From the NCBI GenBank assembly GCA_009773515.1, contig WSXX01000007.1, forward strand, positions 1 to 64,000: 64,000 nucleotides of DNA, written 5' to 3'. The notes beneath the pieces are model-generated. The model was not told where the DNA came from and ran no database searches. It was given only the letters and a program-made list of their open reading frames with translations. Positions within the stretch are counted from its first letter, which is position 1. Each line of letters opens with the position of its first letter. Of the stretch, positions 27,906 through 38,520 are shown piece after piece. The translations under genes were made by a program, and so were the position numbers. Source of the stretch: Bacteroidota bacterium (GTDB taxonomy: Bacteria > Bacteroidota > Bacteroidia > Bacteroidales > Lentimicrobiaceae).

Positions 27906-30215
27906 TTACCTCCCCGGTATATCCTGTTCACCAAATTTTTTTAAAACGGGTTTTTTACTCATCTCAAACACCATCTCTCCGCCGGCCATAATATCTTCAT
28001 GCCTGATAAAGAGTTTGTTATATGGCGCTCCATTTAGAAGAATGCGTTTCACATAAATATTCTGTTTGCTCAGTCCGGGAGCCTTTATGGTGAAGGTTTT
28101 ACCGTTTTCAAGGATCAGTTGAGCTTCAGAAACAGAAGGACTTCCCAGCACATACTCATTATTTCCGGGACAAACCGGATAAAAACCAAGTGCACTGAAA
28201 ATATACCATGCCGACATTTGTCCACAATCGTCGTTTCCGGGTAAACCTCCGGGCTCAGGCTGGTAAAGATTATCCATAATCTGATGCACCCTTTCCTGGG
28301 TTTTCCATGGGGCACCGGCATAATTGTAAAGATAGGGCACATGGTGGCTGGGCTCATTGCCATGAACATAATTGCCGATGATGCCGCGTTTATCAATATC
28401 TTCAGATTCCTCAATGTGTTTTTCGTCGAGGTGCATGGTGAAAAGTGTATCGAGATGCGCGATAAACTTTTCATTACCTCCGGCCCATTCAATCAGTTTT
28501 GAAGGATCATGCGGCACATAAAGCGAATAATTCCAGGCATTGCCTTCAATAAAACCCTGTCCTTCGGTTTTCAGCGGATCGAAGTTCTGTTGCCATGAAC
28601 CATCAGACAGGCGTGGGCGCATAAATCCCGATGATTTATCCCAGATGTTTTCAAACGAGCGGGCTCTTCGATCGTAAATTCCGGCCAAACCTTTGTTTCC
28701 TGACTTTTCGGCCATACGGGCAATGCACCAGTCGTCGTAAGCGTATTCAAGTGTTTTTGAAGCTGAATTGATGTTTCGGTCAGACGGAACATAGCCATAT
28801 TTCATGTAATCACCAATGCCATCGTAAATGGCATAGGTGGCACTGGCATCCATGGCTTCGAGCGCTTCATCCTTGTCGAAACCTGTAATTCCTTTCATAA
28901 AAGCATCCGCAATTACAGGCACTGCATGGTAACCGATCATACACCAGTTTTCATTGGCGTGGTGCGACCAAACCGGCAGAATGCCATGCACACTTTGACG
29001 GCGATGGGCCAGCATTGAGTTTACCATATCGGAAGTTCTCTTTTGCTGAACAAGCGTAAGAAACGGGTGCAGGGCGCGGTAGGTATCCCAAAGCGAAAAA
29101 GTAGAATAATTGGTAAAACCTTCAGCCTGATGAATGTTCTGATCCAGTCCGCGGTAACGGCCATCCACATCCATGTAAATGGTTGGCGAGAGAAAAGCAT
29201 GATAAAGGCTGGTGTAGAAATTCTGCTTAACCACGTCAGTTCCACTGATCTGAATTTTGCCAAGTTCACGGTTCCAGTGGTCAGCAGCTTCCTGTCGTGT
29301 GCGGTCGAAATCAAAATGCGGGATTTCTGCTTTCAGGTTGTTGAGTGCTCCTTCTGTGCTAACCGATGAAAGGGCAAACTTAACTTTAAGCTGCTCATTT
29401 TCTTCCATATCAAACCTGAACCAGGCGGTAATGTCAGTCCCGGCTATTTCCGGGAAATTCTCCTTTTCGTTGAATTTCCTGTAAAAGCCGCGATAAATAA
29501 TTTCTTCATTGTTCTGGTGACCATAACTGCTGATAGGTTTAGATAATACCATTGCGAAATAAATGGTGCGGGTTCGGGCCCAGCCGCGCGTTTGGCGGTA
29601 ACCGGTGATCAGGGTATCGTTCTCCACGCGAATAAACTGCCAGATATTTTTCCCGGGGTAGTTGTAAATACCAGCCGTCATATCGAGAATCAGATTGGTT
29701 TCTCCGGCAGAATCAAAAGTATATCTGTGAAAACCAACCCTTTCGGTGGCGGTTAATTCGGCAAGGATTCCGTAATCGTCAAGCACAACCGAATAATAAC
29801 CGGGTGAAGCTGATTCGCGCTCATGCGAAAAACGGCTGCGGTAACCTGATTCAGGATTATCGCGTGTGCCGGGATTCAGCCGTAATTTTCCGGTTGTCGG
29901 CATCAGCAAAAAATCGCCAAGATCGCTGTGGCCGGTTCCTGAAAAATGGGTATGACTGAATCCGCAAATGGTTTTATCATTGTACTGATAACCTGCACAA
30001 TAGGCATAAACATCTTTATTGTAACCTGCACCTGACGAATAAGGCACAGTATCGGTATCAGGGCTGAGCTGCACCATCCCGAAAGGAACCGTGGCACCGG
30101 GAAAAGTATGTCCCATATGGTCGGTGCCGATAAAGGGGTTGACATAAGTGGATGGCTGCTGGGCAAAAGCCAGACCTGAGGCCAGACTTATCATCAGAAT
30201 CAGGATGTTTTTCAT
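27906..30215 (-). CDS. GH92 family alpha-1,2-mannosidase
   Basis: YVNPFIGTDHMGHTFPGATVPFGMVQLSPDT; GNDDCGQMSAWYIFSALGFYPVCPG; likely start MKNILILMISLASGLAFAQ at 30215. Confidence 0.93.
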   Translation of the reverse strand: MKNILILMISLASGLAFAQQPSTYVNPFIGTDHMGHTFPGATVPFGMVQLSPDTDTVPYSSGAGYNKDVYAYCAGYQYNDKTICGFSHTHFSGTGHSDLGDFLLMPTTGKLRLNPGTRDNPESGYRSRFSHERESASPGYYSVVLDDYGILAELTATERVGFHRYTFDSAGETNLILDMTAGIYNYPGKNIWQFIRVENDTLITGYRQTRGWARTRTIYFAMVLSKPISSYGHQNNEEIIYRGFYRKFNEKENFPEIAGTDITAWFRFDMEENEQLKVKFALSSVSTEGALNNLKAEIPHFDFDRTRQEAADHWNRELGKIQISGTDVVKQNFYTSLYHAFLSPTIYMDVDGRYRGLDQNIHQAEGFTNYSTFSLWDTYRALHPFLTLVQQKRTSDMVNSMLAHRRQSVHGILPVWSHHANENWCMIGYHAVPVIADAFMKGITGFDKDEALEAMDASATYAIYDGIGDYMKYGYVPSDRNINSASKTLEYAYDDWCIARMAEKSGNKGLAGIYDRRARSFENIWDKSSGFMRPRLSDGSWQQNFDPLKTEGQGFIEGNAWNYSLYVPHDPSKLIEWAGGNEKFIAHLDTLFTMHLDEKHIEESEDIDKRGIIGNYVHGNEPSHHVPYLYNYAGAPWKTQERVHQIMDNLYQPEPGGLPGNDDCGQMSAWYIFSALGFYPVCPGNNEYVLGSPSVSEAQLILENGKTFTIKAPGLSKQNIYVKRILLNGAPYNKLFIRHEDIMAGGEMVFEMSKKPVLKKFGEQDIPGR

Positions 30216-30258
30216 GTGCAGAAAATTTAAAAAGCTATTATCTTGTTGATCGTTTTGT

Positions 30259-30366
30259 CCTTCGACTCCGCTCAGGAGGACATCGTATTGGACTGAAAAG
30301 GTGTGCATTAAAGAGAATAAATGCCGACTTAACACGAATGTCACACTGAGCGGAGTCGAAGTGTTT
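30259..30366. repeat. CTTCGACTCCGCTCAG...CACTGAGCGGAGTCGAAGTG element
   Basis: Inverted terminal arms with ~65-nt internal sequence; same family as 499-543 and 35616-35725. Confidence 0.8.
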
Positions 30367-30646
30367 TAGACTTCTAATCAACAAACAATGATAAAATATC
30401 GCTGTTATTGGCAGGTTTAGTGAAAAATTGAATACTCCTAACCTGACAATAATGTTTCACAAAACAAACATACACATTTTTCTCAGAGGGGAAATTACAA
30501 CTTCCGGATAAAAACGCCGGATCAAAGTCAACTATTTTAATGTGCAGTTTCAATCAATTATAAATAGATGTAGATGTAAAAATCATATATTTGTATATCG
30601 ATGTTTACCCATTAATTTTTATGGTTAAAAACCTAAACTTTTCCCT

Positions 30647-32104
30647 ATGGCTAAAATAGTTGTATTGGGCGCGGGCATAGCAGGGCATACCGCTGCTGCA
30701 TTCCTTCGCAAGAAACTGAGCAAAAAGCACGAAGTAATAGTGGTTGCACCAGGGTCTTATTATCAATGGATTCCTTCCAATATCTGGGTTGGAGTCGGGC
30801 GAATGACCATTGATCAGGTGCGGTTTAAACTTGCGCCGCTTTATAAAAGATGGGGAATTGATTTCAGACAGGCAAAAGCTGTCAGCATTCATCCTGAAGG
30901 CGAAGGCGAAGCAGGCAGACCTTTTGTAACCATAGAATACACGCTGGAAGAAAAAAAAGGAACGAGCGAGCGGGTAGAATACGATTATCTGGTAAATGCA
31001 ACCGGACCCCGCCTGAACTTTGAGGCCACCGAAGGTCTGGGACCGGGTAAAAATACTGTATCGGTGTGCTCATACGATCATGCTGATCATGCCTGGAAAA
31101 AACTTCAGGAATCGCTGGCTAAGATGGAAAAAGGAGAAAAACAACGCTTTGTCATCGGAACAGGCCATCCTACGGCTACTTGCCAGGGTGCTGCTTTTGA
31201 ATACATTCTGAATGTTGCTTTCGAAATACGCAAAAGAAAACTGAATCATCTGGCCGATATAACATGGCTGACCAATGAGTATGAACTGGGCGACTTCGGC
31301 ATGGGAGGTGCTCATATCAAACGCGGAGGATACATTACTTCAACCCGTGTCTTTGCCGAATCTTTTCTTGGAGAAAACGACATCAAATGGATAAAAAGAG
31401 CTGGCGTTAAGAAGGTTGAACCTGGCATAATTCACTACGAAACTTTAGATGGCGAAGAAAAAAGCATTGAATTTGATTTTTCAATGCTGATTCCCGGGTT
31501 TGCAGGTGCCGGGCTAAAGGCTTTTGATAAATCGGGAGAAGATATTACATCTCAATTATTTGCCCCCAGCGGATTTATGAAAGTTGATGCCGATTACACC
31601 CCCAAACCTTTTGAAGAATGGAAAGCTGCTGACTGGCCGGAAACATATCAGAGTCCGGTGTACCCGAACATTTACGCGCCCGGCATTGCATTTGCTCCGC
31701 CGCATCCCATTTCAAAACCCATGAGCAGTAAAAACGGAACAGCCATTTTTCCATCTCCACCGCGAACCGGAATGCCTTCAGGTGTCATGGGGAAGATTGT
31801 TGCTTTAAATCTGATCAACGAAATTAAAACCGGAAAACAGGAATTTAAACACAAAGCCAGCATGGGAAAAATGGGTGCTGCATGCATTGTTTCGGCCGGT
31901 TACGGAATGCGGCATGGTGCTGCTGCCACCATGACTGTTCACCCGGTGGTTCCCGATTGGGAAAAATATCCTGAATTCGGAAGAAGCATCAAATACACCA
32001 TGGGGGAAGCTGGTCTTGCAGGCCATTGGATGAAATGGATGATGCATTATATGTTCCTGCACAAAGCCAAAGGATATCCTTTCTGGTGGCTGTTGCCGGA
32101 ATAA
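30647..32104 (+). CDS. NAD(P)/FAD-dependent oxidoreductase, sulfide:quinone oxidoreductase-like
   Basis: KIVVLGAGIAGHTAAAFLRKKL, VIVVAPGSYYQWIPSNIWVGVG, SMLIPGFAGAGLKAF. Confidence 0.87.
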   Translation: MAKIVVLGAGIAGHTAAAFLRKKLSKKHEVIVVAPGSYYQWIPSNIWVGVGRMTIDQVRFKLAPLYKRWGIDFRQAKAVSIHPEGEGEAGRPFVTIEYTLEEKKGTSERVEYDYLVNATGPRLNFEATEGLGPGKNTVSVCSYDHADHAWKKLQESLAKMEKGEKQRFVIGTGHPTATCQGAAFEYILNVAFEIRKRKLNHLADITWLTNEYELGDFGMGGAHIKRGGYITSTRVFAESFLGENDIKWIKRAGVKKVEPGIIHYETLDGEEKSIEFDFSMLIPGFAGAGLKAFDKSGEDITSQLFAPSGFMKVDADYTPKPFEEWKAADWPETYQSPVYPNIYAPGIAFAPPHPISKPMSSKNGTAIFPSPPRTGMPSGVMGKIVALNLINEIKTGKQEFKHKASMGKMGAACIVSAGYGMRHGAAATMTVHPVVPDWEKYPEFGRSIKYTMGEAGLAGHWMKWMMHYMFLHKAKGYPFWWLLPE

Positions 32105-32165
32105 GAAAGAGGATTAAATATTGAAGAAATCCCAGTGAAGTTCAACATCAAAAAATCTTAAACCC

Positions 32166-32324
32166 ATGAAAAACAAAAATATACAGGCTTACACTGACGA
32201 GTCATACCCACCATTTCCAACCAGATCAACTTTGTTCTGGAGACGATTTATGCCGTGGCAATTTTTCAGATTCATCGTACTCAACCTGAAAATTATCAGA
32301 ATTGTGGTAGGCGGGCACTCCTGA
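32166..32324 (+). CDS. 52-aa small protein downstream of SQR-like gene (absent from ORF track)
   Basis: ATG...TGA encodes MKNKNIQAYTDESYPPFPTRSTLFWRRFMPWQFFRFIVLNLKIIRIVVGGHS; amphipathic/basic C-terminal helix. Confidence 0.55.
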   Translation: MKNKNIQAYTDESYPPFPTRSTLFWRRFMPWQFFRFIVLNLKIIRIVVGGHS

Positions 32325-32496
32325 ATCACCTCATTTCCCGCCATCACTATGGTGTGAAGGGGCAAGCTGCCCTTCGGCACCTTATCCTCAAGGAGAAGGA
32401 CGTTCCAATTTCGCTTTTGTTAAATCACTGAACATTCTTATTCACTTTTCATTTTTCTCTTTTCACTTATTTCGTTTCCCTTTTTTATAACAAGAA

Positions 32497-32530
32497 GACC
32501 TAACAAGTTAAAAAGAAAACTTGTTAGGTC
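32497..32530. repeat. GACCTAACAAGTT...AACTTGTTAGGTC hairpin
   Basis: Perfect inverted repeat; same family as 333-365. Confidence 0.8.
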
Positions 32531-32652
32531 AGATTCACTTTTCTCTCTTCACTTTTCACTTTTCTTTCTCCCCTTGTCCCCATTTCTCCTTGTCTCCATG
32601 TCCTGAATACCGTCCCTCGTCCCTGAATCCGTCCCTCGTACCCCAACAAAAA

Positions 32653-35433
32653 TCAATGCGCTTCCAGCCAATTACTACCCGTGCTCATTTCCACTTCCAC
32701 CGGAATGCTGAGCTCAATGGCGGTTTTCATTAGTCGTTCAATGATGGGTTTTACGGTTTCAACTTCTTCCAAATGAACATCAAAAACAAGTTCATCGTGC
32801 ACCTGCATAATCATTCGTGATCGCAGTTTCATGCGTTCAAACTCACGGTGAATATTGATCATTGCGATTTTGATCATATCGGCCGAAGAGCCCTGAATGG
32901 GTGCATTGATAGCGTTTCGCTCAGCAAATCCCCGCACAATTGCATTTCCTGAATTGATATCACGAAGGTAGCGACGGCGCTTTTTGATGGTTTCAACATA
33001 TCCGTGTTCACGCGCAAATAAAATAATAGTATCCATATATTTTTTTACGCCGGCAAATCTTTCGAAGTATTGCGATATGATATCAGCAGCTTCACGACGG
33101 GGAATGTTCAGCCGCTCCGATAATCCGAAGGCCGAAATACCATAAATAATCCCGAAGTTTACTGTTTTCGCATTGCGCCGCATTTCTTTGGTTACCTGCT
33201 CAATCTCAACATTATAAATGCGCGATGCAGTGGCGGTATGGATGTCAATTCCTTTGCGGAATGCTTCCTGCATGGCTTCATCGCCGCTGATGTGGGCAAT
33301 AAGCCTGAGTTCAATCTGCGAATAATCGACCGAAAGCAGGATGTATTTCTCGTTTCGGGGTACAAATGCTTTTCTTATTTCACGGCCACGCTCGGTGCGG
33401 ATGGGAATATTCTGCAGGTTCGGATTGTTGGAGCTGAGCCTTCCGGTTGAAGCCACTGCCTGATTGTATGAAGTGTGGATTCGTCCGGTGCGCGGATTTA
33501 CCAGCAGCGGAAGTGAATCCACATAAGTGGATTTTAACTTGGTCAGGCCGCGATAATCCAGAATCTGCTGAACAATCGGGTGCTTGTTGATAAGCTTTTG
33601 AAGAATCTCTTCACCAGTAGAATGCTGTTTCGTTTTTGTTTGTTTCGGATTTTCAGAAAGGTGCATTTTATCGAACAAAATTTCGCCGAGCTGCTTTGGT
33701 GAAGCAATGTTAAATCGCTCTCCGGCAAGCCTGTATATTTCCTGTTCAACTTCGGCAACTTCTTTCTCCAGTTGATTAGAGAACTGATTCAGATTTTCAC
33801 TATCGATTTTCACCCCTTCGGCTTCCATGGATGCAAGCACTTTTACGAGGGGCATTTCTATTTCGTCGAACAATTCACGGGTGCCGGTTTTTGCAAGTTG
33901 AGGTTCAAGAATATTCCTGAGCTGAAGTGTAATATCGGCATCCTCACAGGCATATTCTTTCAGTTTCTCCATCTCAACCGAGCGCATGCTCAACTGATTC
34001 TTTCCCTTTTTCCCGATCAGCGTTTCAATGGAAACCGGTTCATAATTCAGATAGGTTTTTGAAAGCAGATCCATATTGTGCCGCATATCGGGTTCAATCA
34101 GGTAATGAGCGATCATGGTATCGAAAAGCGGACCATTTACACTAATTTCATACCACTTCAGCACCGAAATGTCATACTTCATATTCTGACCGGTTTTGCC
34201 GATTTTTTTATCTGCAAAAACCCCCGCAAACTCCGAAACTATCTCCAGTGCATCGGCATACACTTCTGGTACCGGCACAAACCATGCTTCGCCCGGATCG
34301 GTAGCAAACGACATCCCTACCAGCTCAACATTGTTGGCATCAAGTCCTGTGGTTTCGGTATCGAAGCAGAACATGCTGCACTTCTGAAGGTGCTCAATGA
34401 GTTGTTTACGTTTCTCAGGGGTATCGGCAAGATGATATTTGTGAGGCGTGTGCTCAATGTCGGTTAGTGTAGAAGTGCTTTCAACCGGCTCTCCGGCCGC
34501 GGCAAAAAGATCGGGTTGTTGTGGTGCTGCGGCACGGTTGGTTTTCTCCATATCCGCAAAGATCCGTTTGCCGAAAGTGGTGAACTCAATCTCGTCGAAC
34601 AATGTTTTTAAGGCCGGAACATCGGGTGCTGAAAGTTTCAGTTTTTCTTCATCAAAAGCAACAGGCACATCCAGAATAATGGTTGCCAGTTGTTTCGACA
34701 TCAGCGCTTGCTGAGCATGCTCCTTAACTTTATCGCGCAATGATGCCTTTTCAATTTTATCGGCATTGGCCACCAGATTTTCAACCGAATCAAAGTCCTG
34801 AATCAGCTTCCGGGCTGTCACTTCCCCTACTCCTGGTATTCCGGGGATATTGTCTGATGCATCACCCCAAAGTCCAAGCATATCAATCACCTGATCAGGA
34901 CGGCTGACTCCAAATTTCTCACACACTTCCTTGACTCCCATAATTACAGGTTGTTCGCCGGGTTTTCCAGGCTTGTATTGAAGGATATTTCCTGAAACCA
35001 ATTGCCCGAAATCCTTGTCGGGAGTCATCATATATACCTGAAAGCCTGCACTGTCAGCTTGTTTTGCCAGCGTTCCTATTACGTCATCGGCTTCATAGCC
35101 ATCCACAAAAAGTATGGGAATGTTAAACCCATTTAAAAGCTGCATGATGTAAGGAATGGCCTTTGAAATATCTTCAGGCATGGACTCCCGGTTGGCTTTA
35201 TAAGCTGCAAAATCATCATGCCTTACGGTGGGTGCGTGGGTGTCGAAAGCCACACCGATATGGGTTGGTTTTTCGTTTTTGATGACATCGTAAAGCGAAT
35301 TGGCAAACCCAAGAATTGCAGAAGTGTTAAGCCCTTTTGATGTGATGCGCGGATTGCGGTTCAACGCGTAATAGGCTCTGTAAATCAGCGCCATAGCGTC
35401 CAATAAAAAGAGTTTTTTGCCGGTATGTGACAT
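32653..35433 (-). CDS. polA: DNA polymerase I
   Basis: 5'-3' exo domain (LLDAMALIYRAYYALN), 3'-5' exo (FCFDTETTGLDANNVELVG), polymerase motifs (SVDYSQIELRLIAHISGD, MQVHDELVFDV). Confidence 0.98.
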   Translation of the reverse strand: MSHTGKKLFLLDAMALIYRAYYALNRNPRITSKGLNTSAILGFANSLYDVIKNEKPTHIGVAFDTHAPTVRHDDFAAYKANRESMPEDISKAIPYIMQLLNGFNIPILFVDGYEADDVIGTLAKQADSAGFQVYMMTPDKDFGQLVSGNILQYKPGKPGEQPVIMGVKEVCEKFGVSRPDQVIDMLGLWGDASDNIPGIPGVGEVTARKLIQDFDSVENLVANADKIEKASLRDKVKEHAQQALMSKQLATIILDVPVAFDEEKLKLSAPDVPALKTLFDEIEFTTFGKRIFADMEKTNRAAAPQQPDLFAAAGEPVESTSTLTDIEHTPHKYHLADTPEKRKQLIEHLQKCSMFCFDTETTGLDANNVELVGMSFATDPGEAWFVPVPEVYADALEIVSEFAGVFADKKIGKTGQNMKYDISVLKWYEISVNGPLFDTMIAHYLIEPDMRHNMDLLSKTYLNYEPVSIETLIGKKGKNQLSMRSVEMEKLKEYACEDADITLQLRNILEPQLAKTGTRELFDEIEMPLVKVLASMEAEGVKIDSENLNQFSNQLEKEVAEVEQEIYRLAGERFNIASPKQLGEILFDKMHLSENPKQTKTKQHSTGEEILQKLINKHPIVQQILDYRGLTKLKSTYVDSLPLLVNPRTGRIHTSYNQAVASTGRLSSNNPNLQNIPIRTERGREIRKAFVPRNEKYILLSVDYSQIELRLIAHISGDEAMQEAFRKGIDIHTATASRIYNVEIEQVTKEMRRNAKTVNFGIIYGISAFGLSERLNIPRREAADIISQYFERFAGVKKYMDTIILFAREHGYVETIKKRRRYLRDINSGNAIVRGFAERNAINAPIQGSSADMIKIAMINIHREFERMKLRSRMIMQVHDELVFDVHLEEVETVKPIIERLMKTAIELSIPVEVEMSTGSNWLEAH

Positions 35434-35615
35434 GTGTGTTATTGTTAGAAAGATAAATCAGGAATTGAAAAAGAGGCAAACTTAATCAGCAAAGATAAGA
35501 AACGATGGTGAAGATGAAGATGAAGATTGCATAAATGGGCGATCCACAACCAATGACTGATTCATTCATTCATTGCGGCATTCAGGATTATCTGGCGGAA
35601 ATTTGATCGTTTTTT

Positions 35616-35725
35616 CCTTCGACTCCGCTCAGGAGGACATCGTAGAGGACTGAACATGTGTTTTTTAAAAAGAAGTAATGCTAAACTAACAAGGATGTCA
35701 CACTGAGCGAAGTCGAAGTGTTTTT
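35616..35725. repeat. CTTCGACTCCGCTCAG...CACTGAGCGAAGTCGAAGTG element
   Basis: Same family and length as 30259-30366. Confidence 0.8.
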
Positions 35726-35835
35726 GAGGTTTATAGGTTAACTGTCAGTATGAATGAAGTCTAAGACAATTTTTCTTAACTAAACGGCATTGATTCATAA
35801 TTCCTTATATTTGCGAATCACCAATATTCCCTGAT

Positions 35836-36993
35836 ATGGAAAATTATACCGGCTCAATTGTTTCTAAGCTTCCGTTTACAGGAACCAGTATTTTCGCGGT
35901 TATGTCGGCGCTTGCCAGAGAACACAATGCCCTTAATCTTTCGCAGGGTTTCCCTGATTTTCCGGTTTCGGAAGAGCTGATTAAACTGGTGAACAGCAAT
36001 ATGAAAAAGGGGCACAATCAATACGCTCCCATGCCAGGAATTTTACCTTTGCGTGAAGGCATTTCTGAAATGTTTGAGAAAAAGTACGGTGCAAAATACC
36101 ATCCTGAAACCGAGATAACCATTACCGCCGGAGCCACTCAGGGCTTGTTCAGCATTATTGCTGCATTTATTCGCCCCGGCGACGAAGTTATTATTCTCGA
36201 ACCTGCTTACGATAGCTATGGCCCGGCAATTATGCTTCAGGGAGGAATGGTGAAATATGCACGGCTTCAGGCGCCGGACTATTCCATCAACTGGGAAACC
36301 TTCCCATCGCTGATCACCGGCTCCACCAGAATGATTATCATCAATTCACCGCACAATCCAACGGGAACGGTAATCAGATCAAAAGACCTTAAAAAACTTG
36401 AAACCCTGTTGAAAAACCGGGATATACTTTTGCTGAGCGATGAAGTTTACGAACATCTGATTTTTGACGGACTTACCCACGAAAGCGTTTGTAAATATCC
36501 TGCACTTGCTTCCAAAACGCTGATTACCGGTTCTTTCGGAAAAACATTCCATGCCACCGGATGGAAATGCGGATTTGTTTTGGCTCCGCCGCAACTTACA
36601 GCCGAGTTCAGGAAAGTACATCAGTTTGTTGTTTTTGCAGTGAACACTCCTGTGCAGCATGCCATTGCAGAATACCTCAAAAACCCTGAGAATTACATAA
36701 ATCTGGGTAGTTTTTATCAGGAAAAAAGAGATTTGTTCCTCGGTATGATTAAAGGATCGCGGTTTAAAGCATCACCGGCTTCCGGCACATATTTTCAATT
36801 GCTGAATTATAGCAATATCAGCGAGGAAAAAGAGATGGCATTTGCTGAGCGCATAACCCGTGAATATAAAATTGCATCGGTTCCGGTTTCTCCATTTTAT
36901 CACAATCAGGAAGACAATAAAATGCTCCGTTTCTGTTTTGCCAAAACTACTGAAACACTTGAGAAAGCAGCTGAAATTCTCTGCCGGATTTAA
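35836..36993 (+). CDS. PLP-dependent aminotransferase (methionine aminotransferase-like)
   Basis: LNLSQGFPDFPVSEELI, INSPHNPTGTVI, LLSDEVYEHLIFDG, SFGKTFHATGWKCGF. Confidence 0.9.
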   Translation: MENYTGSIVSKLPFTGTSIFAVMSALAREHNALNLSQGFPDFPVSEELIKLVNSNMKKGHNQYAPMPGILPLREGISEMFEKKYGAKYHPETEITITAGATQGLFSIIAAFIRPGDEVIILEPAYDSYGPAIMLQGGMVKYARLQAPDYSINWETFPSLITGSTRMIIINSPHNPTGTVIRSKDLKKLETLLKNRDILLLSDEVYEHLIFDGLTHESVCKYPALASKTLITGSFGKTFHATGWKCGFVLAPPQLTAEFRKVHQFVVFAVNTPVQHAIAEYLKNPENYINLGSFYQEKRDLFLGMIKGSRFKASPASGTYFQLLNYSNISEEKEMAFAERITREYKIASVPVSPFYHNQEDNKMLRFCFAKTTETLEKAAEILCRI

Positions 36994-37032
36994 ACTGAGC
37001 AAATTGATTACGACCACCATAACCACAAACAT

Positions 37033-37836
37033 ATGACACCAATAGAACCATTACGTGTATCCATCATCCAGGCTCCGCTGGAATGGGCGGACAAGCCAAA
37101 AAACCTTGCGTATTTCACCCACGAACTGGAAGTTTTAAACGGCACACCTGATCTGATTATTCTGCCCGAAATGTTTGCTACAGGATTTGTGATGAATCCG
37201 GCAGAGATTTCAGAACCTATGAATGGTGTTATTATGCAGTGGATGGCAAACAATGCTGCAAAATATGACTGCGTTATTGCCGGCAGCATTGCCATTGAGG
37301 AAGAAGGGAAATACTTCAACCGCTTAATCTGGATGAAAGCCGACGGCACTTTTGTCACCACCGACAAACGACACCTTTTCAGGATGGGAAATGAACATCA
37401 GCTCTTCAGCGCAGGTGATAAGCCACTGGTTGTTGAGCTCAATGGCTGGAGAATCCGTCCGTTGATTTGTTATGATCTTCGTTTCCCTGTATGGAGCAAA
37501 AACCGGATTATCGACGGCAAATATGAGTACGACCTGATGTTTTATGTTGCCAACTGGCCAGCCAGCCGCAATTATGTCTGGAAAACGCTGCTCACCGCCA
37601 GAGCCATTGAAAATCAGGCTTATTGTGTTGGTGTAAACCGTATTGGTGAAGACGGGAAAGGCATTCCCCACAGCGGAAATTCAATGGTACTCGATTTTAA
37701 AGGCCGGTCATTGATTTGCGGTCCGGCAAATAAACCTTTTTCCGACACTGCCGTACTTGACCATCAGGAGCTTTCCGCTTTCCGCGAAAGGTTTGCTGTT
37801 GGGCTTGACTGGGACGATTTTACGATTAATACTTAA
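37033..37836 (+). CDS. Nitrilase-superfamily amidohydrolase (omega-amidase/YafV-like)
   Basis: LIILPEMFATGFVMNP (Glu), DKRHLF (Lys), LICYDLRFPVWSKN (Cys): nitrilase triad. Confidence 0.92.
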   Translation: MTPIEPLRVSIIQAPLEWADKPKNLAYFTHELEVLNGTPDLIILPEMFATGFVMNPAEISEPMNGVIMQWMANNAAKYDCVIAGSIAIEEEGKYFNRLIWMKADGTFVTTDKRHLFRMGNEHQLFSAGDKPLVVELNGWRIRPLICYDLRFPVWSKNRIIDGKYEYDLMFYVANWPASRNYVWKTLLTARAIENQAYCVGVNRIGEDGKGIPHSGNSMVLDFKGRSLICGPANKPFSDTAVLDHQELSAFRERFAVGLDWDDFTINT

Positions 37837-37878
37837 CGATGGAGCGAGGCTTTCAGCTATGCTGTTCCGTTTACCCAA

Positions 37879-38390
37879 TGTCGCCCAGTTCAACCCTTTC
37901 AGGGCTGCAGTTACCTATATCATTCGTTGCCGTGGGTTCCGCGAAGAGCTTCACCCACGGTTATTATTATTGAGCACCTTCGGCGCTCTGAACCGTACTT
38001 CCCTTTGGGGCTGCAGTTGCCTATATCCTTCCTTCCCTTAACGTGGGTTCTATGAAATGCTCCACCCACGGTTATTTATTGAGCACCTTCGGCGCTCTGA
38101 ACCGTCCCCGAAGGGGGCGAATTTCAAATAACCGTGGGTGCAACGCAGTGAAACCCACGGTTGGCGGATGAAACAAGGAAACGGCGTCCCCGAAGGGGGC
38201 GAATAAATTTCCTTTCTCACCGTGAATTCCGCAAAAAGTTCAACAATTGTCGCCCAGTTCAACCCTTTCAGGGCTGCAGTTACCTATATCATTCGTTGCC
38301 GTGGGTTCCGCGAAGAGCTCCACCCACGGTTATTGTTATTGAGCACCTTCAGCGCTCTGCACCGTCCCCGAAGGGGGCGAATAAACGATG
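37879..38390. repeat. REP-like hairpin cluster with a 117-bp direct repeat (37879-37995 and 38248-38364)
   Basis: tgtcgcccagttcaaccctttcagggctgcag...gagcaccttc[g/a]gcgctctg[a/c]accgt twice; CCGTGGGTTCCGCGAAGAGCT[T/C]CACCCACGG stem-loops; CCCCGAAGGGGGCGAA three times. Confidence 0.88.
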
Positions 38391-38520
38391 CTCAATTTAC
38401 CAACATAACATATCAGGTTATACCCAAATAAACCGCCCTGTCGAAGCGAAGTCGAAGTGCCGTAACTTTGCAGCCGGGTAACAATCCCTGGTATGCCCCC
38501 TTTTTCAATTCAGATATTCC

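Noticed and set aside
37879-38390. CRISPR array suggested by regularly spaced hairpins
   Set aside because: Only two long direct units with non-uniform spacing, repeats far longer than CRISPR repeats, and no cas genes.
38161-38481. ORFs in the 38-kb repeat island (38050-38262, 38161-38481, 38222-38431)
   Set aside because: Translate hairpin repeats; the same peptide (VAQFNPFRAAVTYIIRCRGFREEL) arises from each repeat copy.
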